A stretch of 64,000 nucleotides of DNA. It comes from JAJFUI01 sp963754135 (GTDB lineage Bacteria > Planctomycetota > Planctomycetia > Pirellulales > Thermoguttaceae). Shown here piece by piece: positions 44,481 through 51,987 of this stretch (within the stretch, counting starts at the first letter, position 1; every line of letters starts with the position of its first letter). Location of the stretch: contig CAVWEY010000001.1 in NCBI GenBank assembly GCA_963754135.1, positions 1-64,000 of the forward strand. Reading direction: 5' to 3'. The translations under genes were made by a program, and so were the position numbers. The notes under the pieces are model-generated. The model did no database searches. It was not told where the DNA came from and saw only the letters and a program-made list of their open reading frames with translations.

Positions 44481-44806
44481 TTCTGATTCTCCAAAAAAGT
44501 TTGTTCAAGCGATTCCAACCGCTCCACAAAATCGAACGGTTGGGGTTCGCCTACGCTGTACTGCAAAACCAACTTCGCCGCGGCCACGTCGCCTTCCCGC
44601 GCCTTGGCCACCATCGCCGCAATGATGCTCCGCATGTCGCCAACCTTGATGGAGTGGAGCAAGGTCGCCCGCAACTTCGCCACCTCGCCGGCCAGAGGCG
44701 AACCCCGGCCCAGCCGGTTGCCGGCAACGAATCTGCCCGTCGCCGGGTCGCGACCGTCAACTCTCGGAGCCAGCGGTGTGGCGGATGGTTCACTCGTCGG
44801 CGTCAT
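44477..44806 (-). CDS. DUF5681-like element protein (small-terminase-like)
   Basis: A 109-residue protein with an N-terminal RDPATGRFVAGNRLGRGSPL and a helical end (AREGDVAAAKLVLQYSVGEP). Both are like DUF5681-type proteins, which occur next to phage terminase genes and in mobile elements. If it is a terminase small subunit-like protein, the element could be packaged by a helper phage. This is suggestive only, because no large terminase is encoded. Confidence 0.55.
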   Translation of the reverse strand: MTPTSEPSATPLAPRVDGRDPATGRFVAGNRLGRGSPLAGEVAKLRATLLHSIKVGDMRSIIAAMVAKAREGDVAAAKLVLQYSVGEPQPFDFVERLESLEQTFLENQK

Positions 44807-45141
44807 TCACTCACCATCCGGTTGTGGCATGTTTCCCCAGCCCCCGATACGCAATCAAGGGTCGGCACTATGTTTTCCCGGCAGAATCGCGGTTTTCGGC
44901 CGGTACTGTTGCCGCAGACGTTGCCGCCGGCGTTGCCCACGGGCGCCACGGCCGGGCTGCCGTCCCCCGACACCACCAAGTCCAACAAGCGGTGCAACAG
45001 CGCGTCGAATCGCCGCCGGCTCCGTCCCGCTGCCTTGGAAACGTCCCGCCAGTGAACTTGCCAGAACGCCGGCCACGGCTGGCCGATGCGGTGGGCGTCC
45101 AGGGCGGCGCGCTCGAGGGATTTGATGGTTGGGGTATTCAT
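44803..45141 (-). CDS. hypothetical element protein
   Basis: A 112-residue protein starting MNTPTIKSLERAALDAHRIG. The first half is helical and basic (WRDVSKAAGRSRRRFDALLH). The end is glycine- and cysteine-containing (GNVCGNSTGRKPRFC). The start ATGA overlaps the primase stop. It could be a small DNA-binding protein accompanying the primase, but nothing identifies it. Confidence 0.5.
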   Translation of the reverse strand: MNTPTIKSLERAALDAHRIGQPWPAFWQVHWRDVSKAAGRSRRRFDALLHRLLDLVVSGDGSPAVAPVGNAGGNVCGNSTGRKPRFCRENIVPTLDCVSGAGETCHNRMVSE

Positions 45142-47129
45142 GTGCCGCCCTCCCACAAACCGCCCTGCCGGGCCGTTTCGCGCGTCGCCGCGATCTTGAC
45201 CGCCGCCCGCCGTTTCGCGGCCTGCTGCCGAAAATCCGCCGCCGCCGCGGAGCCGCAATCGGTGTACAGTTCGGCCTCCCGCCAAAAGTCAGCTTGTGCC
45301 ATAAAGTCAAATTGCCCCGTGTCCGGGTCAACGAACAGGTTGGCGATACCGCAACGAATCACGGATCCGCGTCCCACGGCTTCAGCTCCCCACTCGCGCA
45401 GCGTCTCACGAAAGGCGGTCGGCGTTGCCCCACCAGGCACACGCTCGATTTTCTCGTCCGGGTCGAAAACCGCGTCGATTCTGCCCCACGCGCGGCAAGC
45501 GGAAACGGGCCTCGGGGCGGTGTCGGCCCCGTCTACCGCCCGCTCTAGCACCTGGACGGCCTCCAGTTGGTCCACCTGCCGTGCAAAGGGGGACGGGGCG
45601 ACGGAGGCGATGACCATCATTAGCCCTTCGGGATCGCGGACGGCGACGAATCGCAATTCTTGGCCGTCCGCTTTGGCCCCCCTTCGCATGGTCTTCAGCG
45701 TCGCCGCCCAATCCAGGTCGGGGATGCAATCCGTGAAGAGCGGGCCAGAGTGTTGGGCAATGTGGTGGGCGAACCGCTCGAATGTCACCTTCCGCCAGTG
45801 GGGACCGCAGACCGGGCAATCCCTCTTGCGGCAAGTGGCCGGCAACAGGGCGGGCGAGTTGCGACGGCACCCAGCCACGCCAAAGCTGTGGGGGCAGTCC
45901 CACGGCGAAGTGGAATACTTTGCGGATACCCTGCGGATTGTTTGTAGAAGGGCCTCTTTGTCCCTAATCGCGCGTACAGTGGTTTGTTCTTGTACGCTGG
46001 ATAAGGGACAGAGGGGGGCAAATGCAAACAATCCGCAAGGTGACTTCGGATCGGCCGGCGTCCGAACCAGGTGGCCGCGGGGGAGCGAGTCAGGGGCCTT
46101 GTCGGCGTCCGCCAGCTTGTGCAACAGTTCCCGGTCACTCCACGGGGGCAAACAACCCTGATTCCACTCTTGGAGGACGGGCAGGGCTTCAGTGGGGCGT
46201 AGGCCGAACCCCTTGACCAAGACACAAGCGGCGTGAAACGTGGCATCGTGCCCCCGCTGGCCGCTTACCGCCGGCGGCACTTTCGCCAAGTAGCGTCGCG
46301 CCTGGTCAGCAACATTCGCGGGGCGGCCGGTGGGCTGGGTCCGCGGCGGGGCGGGCGGCGGCGGGGCGGGCGGCGGCGGCATGTAATCGACTCCGGCCAG
46401 CTTTGCCGGATCGTCGCCTGTGTGGGCCAACAGGATCGCCACGGCGGCGGCGCCGTCAAGCCATTGCTTCTGCCGCCAATCCCATGCCCTTGTCCAGTGG
46501 TCTCGCTTGTGGTGCCGTCCGTAGAGGCGAACCCAGCCGCCCCCGAAGCCCTTGCCGGTGTTCCGGTCGGGCCGATTAGGGAACACTTCCACGCCGCCGG
46601 ACTCGTTGGGGCTGTAGCCGCGGGCCAACCAGCGGCCGAAGTGGTAGGCATCGGCGGCGGGTATCGGTCGGCTGAAAATCACCCGGACGTGGTAGCCGCC
46701 CCGCCCGTTGCTGTCACTCAAGAGCGGATTCAACCCCAGGGCGATCGCCCGCCGGCAGATCTCCAGGGCGGCGGCAAAGTTTTCGGCGACCGTGGCGGTG
46801 GTGTCGCCGTCGCCGTGGGCGTCAATGTCGATAAGCACCCACTTGGAAGTGTTCTGCTTTGATATGGCGTGAAGCCCGACGCGACGGCCGCCGCCGAAGT
46901 GGGTGTCCAACCGACCGGGCCGCAACTTCTCATGTGAAGTGAACCGCCCGCCGTCCTCGCGGTGGCCGCCGTAGGCGTCGACGCGGTTGACCAGGCGGGG
47001 GAATGCCCAGAGGGAAAGGTTCCTTGCGGCGGCCCGCCAATCGCCGACGACAGAGGCGGGGGGCGTCCCCGGTGGGACGGTCCCCGGGTGGGGGTTGCAA
47101 ACGTGGCGGGCGTCAAGTACAATGCTCAT
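45138..47129 (-). CDS. archaeo-eukaryotic primase (primase-polymerase) with PriCT and C-terminal cysteine domain
   Basis: A 663-residue protein. Residues ~50-230 form an AEP primase-polymerase fold: KWVLIDIDAHGDGD gives the D-x-D pair, and GGYHVRVIFSRP gives the conserved His. The middle (GHDATFHAACVLVKGFGLRP, then ALPVLQEWNQGCLPPWSDRE) matches the PriCT primase-C-terminal helical domain. The last ~250 residues carry a Cys-rich zinc-like knot (CRKRDCPVCGPHW) and FERFAHHIAQH, which resemble the Cys-rich block of some plasmid initiators. No helicase is fused. It would start replication of the element, perhaps at the nearby iterons. Confidence 0.82.
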   Translation of the reverse strand: MSIVLDARHVCNPHPGTVPPGTPPASVVGDWRAAARNLSLWAFPRLVNRVDAYGGHREDGGRFTSHEKLRPGRLDTHFGGGRRVGLHAISKQNTSKWVLIDIDAHGDGDTTATVAENFAAALEICRRAIALGLNPLLSDSNGRGGYHVRVIFSRPIPAADAYHFGRWLARGYSPNESGGVEVFPNRPDRNTGKGFGGGWVRLYGRHHKRDHWTRAWDWRQKQWLDGAAAVAILLAHTGDDPAKLAGVDYMPPPPAPPPPAPPRTQPTGRPANVADQARRYLAKVPPAVSGQRGHDATFHAACVLVKGFGLRPTEALPVLQEWNQGCLPPWSDRELLHKLADADKAPDSLPRGHLVRTPADPKSPCGLFAFAPLCPLSSVQEQTTVRAIRDKEALLQTIRRVSAKYSTSPWDCPHSFGVAGCRRNSPALLPATCRKRDCPVCGPHWRKVTFERFAHHIAQHSGPLFTDCIPDLDWAATLKTMRRGAKADGQELRFVAVRDPEGLMMVIASVAPSPFARQVDQLEAVQVLERAVDGADTAPRPVSACRAWGRIDAVFDPDEKIERVPGGATPTAFRETLREWGAEAVGRGSVIRCGIANLFVDPDTGQFDFMAQADFWREAELYTDCGSAAAADFRQQAAKRRAAVKIAATRETARQGGLWEGGT

Positions 47130-47242
47130 GTGAGATTCCTTTCTGCCCGGCCGGGTTGCCGCCCTTTGGCCGGGCCTTTTCGTTTCGTCCTACAACTTTT
47201 CCGGTAACGCTTGTCGAAAAATCCTTGCTCTCTGGCCGAAAA

Positions 47243-47519
47243 TCAGCCTTTGCCCCTAGATTGTGAATCAGACCCAGCCGCGTCCGCCCCGTCGCCCCGG
47301 CCGCCGGCCTGCAAGACGGAAATCAGGGCCGACCCCAGAAAGAATTTCTGCTTGTGGAACCTCAAGACCGATAGTCCGGCCTTTTGAAAGCGCTGCCACG
47401 CCACGGCCGCCGAAGCCCCAGTCACTCAGCCGGCGCCACGGATAGCACAACTGCGGGTCGATCGGCGGGAAGGCCGGGGCGGGGCGGTGGGCGCCGGCCG
47501 TGTTGCGGGTGGGTTTCAC
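47243..47519 (-). CDS. helix-turn-helix protein, excisionase-like, frameshifted
   Basis: The first frame has PQLCYPWRRLSDWGFGGRGV. The second frame continues with QRFQKAGLSVLRFHKQKFF and LGSALISVLQ. Together they resemble the ~90-residue wing-helix proteins that accompany integrases in planctomycete elements. The break is near 47390. It overlaps the following small gene by 4 bases (ATGA). Likely to act as a recombination directionality factor or transcription regulator of the element. Confidence 0.6.
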
Positions 47520-47707
47520 TTGGAGCCCCTTTCGCCCGCCGGCCGCTTGGCGTTGTCGAGCGCGATCCGTTTGCCGCCGTCCGCCGCAAGCCTTGTCCGC
47601 AAGAGAGTGCGGAGTGCCTTTTGCTCGGATTCCAGACTATCCAGCCGTTGCCGGATTTCCTCTGGCGAGACGGATCGGATTTCTTGAATGACGTTTTCGA
47701 TGGTCAC
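47516..47707 (-). CDS. small coiled-coil element protein
   Basis: A 63-residue protein from a GTG start: MTIENVIQEIRSVSPEEIRQ, then RLDSLESEQKALRTLLR, a short coiled coil with a basic tail. It overlaps the next gene by 4 bases. No function can be inferred. Confidence 0.5.
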   Translation of the reverse strand: MTIENVIQEIRSVSPEEIRQRLDSLESEQKALRTLLRTRLAADGGKRIALDNAKRPAGERGSK

Positions 47708-47758
47708 GCCCTGATTATCAGGGCAGACCCGACGAATGTAACCTACGCTAATCCGGCG

Positions 47759-48250
47759 TCATTCCAGCGGAATGAAGTAGCCTGTACCGCGTCGATTCTG
47801 GACGCCGCGGGCACGCTTGAGGACGCCCAGCGTCCGATCAAAGCACTTTGGCTCGCGTCCAAAGTGCTTCTCGATTGCCTTTCCAGGGACCGGCCCTCGG
47901 TTGCGGATAAAGTCATAGACCGCTTGTTCCTGGTCGGTCAGTGGCGGCAACAATGCGCCGCCTGTCGCCGATGGCGCAGGCCCGGCCGCCGCGTCGGCCA
48001 CCAAGATGCCCAAAGTCTGTTCGGGCGTCAGGTCCCCAAAGTCTTTCGGCAGGACGCCGTGCTTCGTCAGGAAATAGTGTGCCACCCTGAACTCCAGGTC
48101 GGGGGCGTCCGGGCTGCATATCCCCAGGCGGCAGGCATAGTCGCCCCACTCGTGTTGCCAATTGCCCGACTCATCTACACGGCCGCTCCCACCAAGAGCC
48201 AGAGGCTGCCGAGAATCGGCAGGAGTGGACTTTGCTCTCTTCTTTGTCAT
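47759..48250 (-). CDS. winged-helix-like element protein
   Basis: A 163-residue protein from ATG 48250 with ggaggaaagg upstream. The N-terminal half is Ser/Lys-rich with a short Trp-bearing stretch (GNWQHEWGDYACRLG). The C-terminal half has a helix-turn-helix or winged-helix look: LTDQEQAVYDFIRNRGPVPG, then KAIEKHFGREPKCFDRTLGVL. It is the first gene of the element's operon and lies next to the iterons, so a regulatory or replication-control role is plausible. Confidence 0.55.
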   Translation of the reverse strand: MTKKRAKSTPADSRQPLALGGSGRVDESGNWQHEWGDYACRLGICSPDAPDLEFRVAHYFLTKHGVLPKDFGDLTPEQTLGILVADAAAGPAPSATGGALLPPLTDQEQAVYDFIRNRGPVPGKAIEKHFGREPKCFDRTLGVLKRARGVQNRRGTGYFIPLE

Positions 48251-48422
48251 GCTGCAATCCTTTCCTCCGGGTCGGCCCGGCGAGATCGTAGGCGATTGCA
48301 GATTTCCTACACCCCGCCGGGCCGCTTGGCCGCTGTACAGGCGGCCCCCGGCTACGTTTGTTCTACCCCATTCTGAAAACTCCGCCAAGGGCGAAAGTGT
48401 TGCCAAGAATGTTGCCACGCAA

Positions 48423-48510
48423 CCTATCCGCAACGCATCCGCAAGCAATCCACAAACTGACAACCCTCGCCTTTCGCGGGAAATACAAGGTATCCGCAAC
48501 CTATCCGCAA
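48423..48510. repeat. iteron-like repeats (atccgcaa) in 11-base phase
   Basis: Copies of an 11-mer ending atccgcaa start at 48423, 48434, 48445 (one mismatch, atccacaa), 48489 and 48500. All starts fall on multiples of 11 bases from each other (11, 11, 44, 11). They lie between the first gene of the element and the right att repeat. They look like binding sites of a protein that contacts one face of the helix, as in plasmid origin iterons or recombinase/excisionase arm sites. Confidence 0.7.
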
Positions 48511-48530
48511 AGTGAACAATGGGCTAGAAT

Positions 48531-48545
48531 GACGTAAGATCAAGG
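48531..48545. other. right attachment repeat (att)
   Basis: gacgtaagatcaagg; the matching copy is at 41171-41185. The host gene downstream starts at 48610. Confidence 0.75.
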
Positions 48546-48609
48546 TGGCATTGCGAGAGCAGGGCAGGTTGGCGAGCCGGCCCACACGCGGTGGAAAGGA
48601 GCAGAGGCG

Positions 48610-51600
48610 ATGTTGCGATGGACGACCGTTCCGGTCTTGGCGGCGGCGTTATTGGTTGGCCCGTGCGGCCGGTCGGTCCTGGCCCAGGCGGAGCGGCACA
48701 CCCCCTCGAACACGTACTATCGGTACTTCAGCACGAACGGCGGCTTCTACGACGGCGAGTACCTTGAGGCCCTAAAGGGGTTCGAGACGGAGTCCCGCTC
48801 GTCGATCAAGACGGTGCAGTCCCGGTGGATCGACTCGATCTGCTACGAGACGATGTGCGGCGAGTGCTATTTCCAGATGGGCCGGCTGGACGTTGCGCTG
48901 CAACGTTACACCAACGCCCTGGAACTGTACCGCCGTTTCCCGGATTGGATGATGAAGGTGGTATTCTCGTCGCCGACGATCCGGCCGGCGTTCGCGGGCG
49001 CGCGGAAGGCGGTCCCCTGGGGCCAGAGCAGCCGGCATTCGATCGTGGGTTCTTACCCTGCTTCCGAGAAGATCCTGCAGGGGACGATCGACATGAGCAG
49101 CGCGCTGCAGCAAGGGGGCGTGCTGTCGCCGGCAAACTTCTTTCCCATCACGCCGCACGAGATCGTGCGCTGCACCGCGCTGGCGTTGCGGCGGCGGGCG
49201 GCGCTGTTGGGGCCGCTCTGCCGGTACGATCAGTTGAGCAATGACGTGGTGGCGGCGCTGACGCGCCCCGCCGGCCCTCCCAACCACTGGTCGGAATGTT
49301 ACGTGGACGTTGAGCACGGCCTGGCGCTCGTGGCGGCCGGGCGAGAGGGGCAGGCGATCGGCTACTTGCAGCGGGCGGTGCTGGCCGCCGGCGAGTTCGA
49401 CCACCCCCTGACCAGCGTCGCCTTGTTGGAGTTGGGCCACCAGGCCCTCTTGACCGGGAAATACGACGAGGCCTCGAAGTTCTTCGAGGAGGCCACGTAC
49501 GCCGCCGTGAACACCTATTCGACCGTGCCTCCCATGGCCGACAACGGCGTCCTGGAAGAGGCCTTCCGCTATTGGGCCTTGACGCACCTGCTGGCCAACC
49601 GCAAGGGATTCTTCCCGCCGCTCGAGCCGGCCATCCTTTGGGCAAAGCGCTATCATCTCCGCCAGTTGCAGACGTCGCTCTTGCTCTCCGCCGCGGAGAA
49701 CTACGCCGTGCTGGGCCAGACCCGGCAGGCCGCGGCCACGCTCGACGAGGCCCGCGCCACCATCGGCCGGCGGACGATGGGCGCCGGCTCGATCGGCGCC
49801 CGGCTGAGTTATCTCACTGCCCTGGTGGCGTATCAGCAGAAGCGGATTGCCGAGGGCAACGCCGCCTTTGCCGCGGCGATAGGCTACATGCAGCACGGCT
49901 GCCCGGTCCGGCTCTTCCCCGGCCGCGAAGGCCCCGGCTCGCTCGGGCTGCTGCACATCGGCCTGGCCGACCACCTCTACCTGGACGGCGGGGTGACGCC
50001 GCGGGGCGCCATGGACCTGTTCGGCGAGGTGCTCCGCGATCCGGGGCCGGCCGATTGGGCCGTCGAGCCCCTGGAGTCGCTGGCCGTGCTGATGACCCCT
50101 CATCCGCTGCCGATCGAGCACTGGTTTGAGGCGGCAGTCGAGCGGGCCGGCGTGAGAGACGTTTCCGTCGCCGTCGAGATTTCCGAGCGTGCCCGCCGGC
50201 ACCGCTTCTTCACGTCGCTGGAGTTTGGCGGGCGGTTGGAGTCGCTGCGGTGGATACTCGAAGCGGCGCGGGAGTGTTTGCCGCAAGAGGCCCTGCTCCA
50301 GCGGCAGGACATCCTCGCCCGCTATCCCGCCTACAACAAGCTCTCGCAGCATGCGCGGGAAATCCGCTCGGCGCTCGGCAAGCTGCCGCTGGTGGCCGAG
50401 GACCAGCCGGCGCTGAAGGAGCAGATGCGGCAGTTGGCCGAGTTGGGGGCGGTCGGCGCCAAACAAGAGGCCATTTTGCGGGAGATCGCCCTGCGGCGCG
50501 AGCCGGCCAGTCTAGTCTTCCCCCCCTTGCTCTCCCTGGCCGACGTGCAAAAAACGCTCCCCAGCAAACACGCCGTCCTGGCCTTCTTCGCCACCGGCCG
50601 GCGCATGTACGGGTTCCTGCTGGACAACGAGCAGTGCAAGTATTGGCAGATCGCCGTGCAGCCGCGGGCGCTCTTGGGGCAGATTCAGGCCCTCCTCCGC
50701 GAAATGGGTCAGTTCGGACCGAACCATGAAATGGCCGTGAAGGAATTCGCCGACGCGAAATGGAAACAGCCGGCCCGGCAGGTCCTTGACGCGCTGCTGA
50801 AAGGCTCGCCGGCCGACTTCTCGCAGTCCTTCGACGAGTTGGCGATCGTGCCCGACGGCGCGCTCTGGTATCTGCCGTTCGAGGCGTTGCAGGTGAAGGT
50901 AGACGGGCAGCCGCAGCCGCTCTTGTCGCGTTTCCGCATCCGCTATGCCCCCACCCTCTCGCTCTGCGCCCCGCTAGGGCCGGGGCGCAACCCGACCGGC
51001 AACACGGCCGTCGTGGCGGGCAAGCTCTATCCCAACGACAAGGACGAGGTGACGCAGAAGGCCTTTGAGCAGCTTGCGGCCGTCGTGCCCGGCGCGGTGG
51101 TCCTGAAGCCGCCGCCACCGGCCCCCTCCGCGCTCTACAGCACGCTCTTCCAGCGGCTGGTCGTGCTCGAAGACCTCGTGCCCTCCGACGACCCTTACGG
51201 CTGGAACCTGGCGCCGTTGGACCGGAGCAAGGCGGGCGGGACGGTCGCCGACTGGCTCGTCCTCCCCTGGGGCCGGCCGGAACGTGGTCTTGCTCCCCGG
51301 CTTCCACACCGCCGCCGAGGACGCCCTGAAGCGGGTCCACCGCGGATTGCCAGGAAACGAAATGTTCCTCTCGGTCTGCGGCCTGATGGCCAGCGGCGCG
51401 CGGACGCTGCTCGTGAGCCGGTGGCGGACCGGCGGGCAGAGCAGTTTCGACCTGGTGCGCGAGTTCGCCCAGGAGTTGCCCCATACTTCGCCGGCCGACG
51501 CCTGGCAACGGGCCGTCCTGCTGGGCATGGATTCCCGGCTGAACCTCGAAGGCGAGCCGCGGATCAAGCGCGGATGGCCGACGAAATGCCCAAGGCGAGC

Positions 51601-51702
51601 CATCCCTTTTTCTGGGCGGGCTACATGCTCGTCGATTGCACCCCGCCCCCGAAACCGGAACCGAAGCCGGAGGAGCCGGTCATCAAACCAAAGAAACGCT
51701 AG
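48610..51702 (+). CDS. secreted TPR protein with C-terminal CHAT protease domain, frameshifted
   Basis: A ~1030-residue protein from ATG 48610 with a signal peptide (VLAAALLVGPCGRSVLAQA). The main part is helical, with TPR-like repeats such as GEYLEALKGFE, CYFQMGRLDVALQRYTNALE and LLELGHQALLTGKYDEASKF. The C-terminal CHAT domain has RIRYAPTLSLCAPLG. After a change of frame near 51283 come the catalytic histidine (LLPGFHTAAEDAL) and the catalytic cysteine (FLSVCGLMASGARTLLVSRW). A second change near 51575 returns to the first frame for the tail (FFWAGYMLVDC). Both His and Cys are present, so it could be an active caspase-like protease. It is placed just outside the integrative element. Confidence 0.82.
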   Translation: MLRWTTVPVLAAALLVGPCGRSVLAQAERHTPSNTYYRYFSTNGGFYDGEYLEALKGFETESRSSIKTVQSRWIDSICYETMCGECYFQMGRLDVALQRYTNALELYRRFPDWMMKVVFSSPTIRPAFAGARKAVPWGQSSRHSIVGSYPASEKILQGTIDMSSALQQGGVLSPANFFPITPHEIVRCTALALRRRAALLGPLCRYDQLSNDVVAALTRPAGPPNHWSECYVDVEHGLALVAAGREGQAIGYLQRAVLAAGEFDHPLTSVALLELGHQALLTGKYDEASKFFEEATYAAVNTYSTVPPMADNGVLEEAFRYWALTHLLANRKGFFPPLEPAILWAKRYHLRQLQTSLLLSAAENYAVLGQTRQAAATLDEARATIGRRTMGAGSIGARLSYLTALVAYQQKRIAEGNAAFAAAIGYMQHGCPVRLFPGREGPGSLGLLHIGLADHLYLDGGVTPRGAMDLFGEVLRDPGPADWAVEPLESLAVLMTPHPLPIEHWFEAAVERAGVRDVSVAVEISERARRHRFFTSLEFGGRLESLRWILEAARECLPQEALLQRQDILARYPAYNKLSQHAREIRSALGKLPLVAEDQPALKEQMRQLAELGAVGAKQEAILREIALRREPASLVFPPLLSLADVQKTLPSKHAVLAFFATGRRMYGFLLDNEQCKYWQIAVQPRALLGQIQALLREMGQFGPNHEMAVKEFADAKWKQPARQVLDALLKGSPADFSQSFDELAIVPDGALWYLPFEALQVKVDGQPQPLLSRFRIRYAPTLSLCAPLGPGRNPTGNTAVVAGKLYPNDKDEVTQKAFEQLAAVVPGAVVLKPPPPAPSALYSTLFQRLVVLEDLVPSDDPYGWNLAPLDRSKAGGTVADWLVLPWGRPERGLAPRLPHRRRGRPEAGPPRIARKRNVPLGLRPDGQRRADAAREPVADRRAEQFRPGARVRPGVAPYFAGRRLATGRPAGHGFPAEPRRRAADQARMADEMPKASHPFFWAGYMLVDCTPPPKPEPKPEEPVIKPKKR

Positions 51703-51703
51703 A

Positions 51704-51838
51704 TCACTTCTTCGGCCGCCGCTGCACCTCGTGGCACCGCTTGCAACGCAGTTGCTGCGAATTGATCTTCCCGCCGCACTTCGGGCAACGGCGGCTCTTC
51801 AGTTTCATCACGAACGTGGTGCGGGGGCGGGTTTCCAT
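51704..51838 (-). CDS. small zinc-ribbon protein
   Basis: A 44-residue protein (METRPRTTFVMKLKSRRCPK then CGGKINSQQLRCKRCHEVQ) with two CxxC pairs, expected to bind zinc. The start at 51838 was chosen because the longer upstream frame has no coding character. Its stop lies at the end of the CHAT gene. No closer family. Confidence 0.55.
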   Translation of the reverse strand: METRPRTTFVMKLKSRRCPKCGGKINSQQLRCKRCHEVQRRPKK

Positions 51839-51987
51839 GACAGTCTCATCTCCCAAGTCGAACCGGCTGACAAACAGCACCGTAGTATAGCCGGTCCGCC
51901 GGCGGGCGACAAGTGCGGGGGACGATGCTCCTGTCCGAACCGCCGGATGGTGATACAATGGGGTGAAGCCCCCAGAGCCGCCCTTCC

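Larger units (their letters stand above)
41171..48545. mobile_element. integrative genetic element with tyrosine integrase and primase
   Basis: About 7.4 kb bounded by the 15-base direct repeat gacgtaagatcaagg (41171-41185 and 48531-48545), which also shares a ttgcg six bases further on each side. The integrase stops 11 bases inside the left repeat. All ten recognisable genes run on the minus strand toward it, most overlapping by 4 bases (ATGA). The content is two HTH-type proteins, a small coiled protein, a primase-polymerase, five small proteins of unknown or phage-like type, and the integrase. There are no obvious conjugation genes, capsid genes or cargo. It could be a phage satellite or other mobilisable element. 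Confidence 0.85.

Noticed and set aside
48772..50466. Long minus-strand open frame (564 codons)
   Set aside because: It is antisense to the TPR-CHAT gene and has low-complexity Arg/Gln content typical of shadows.
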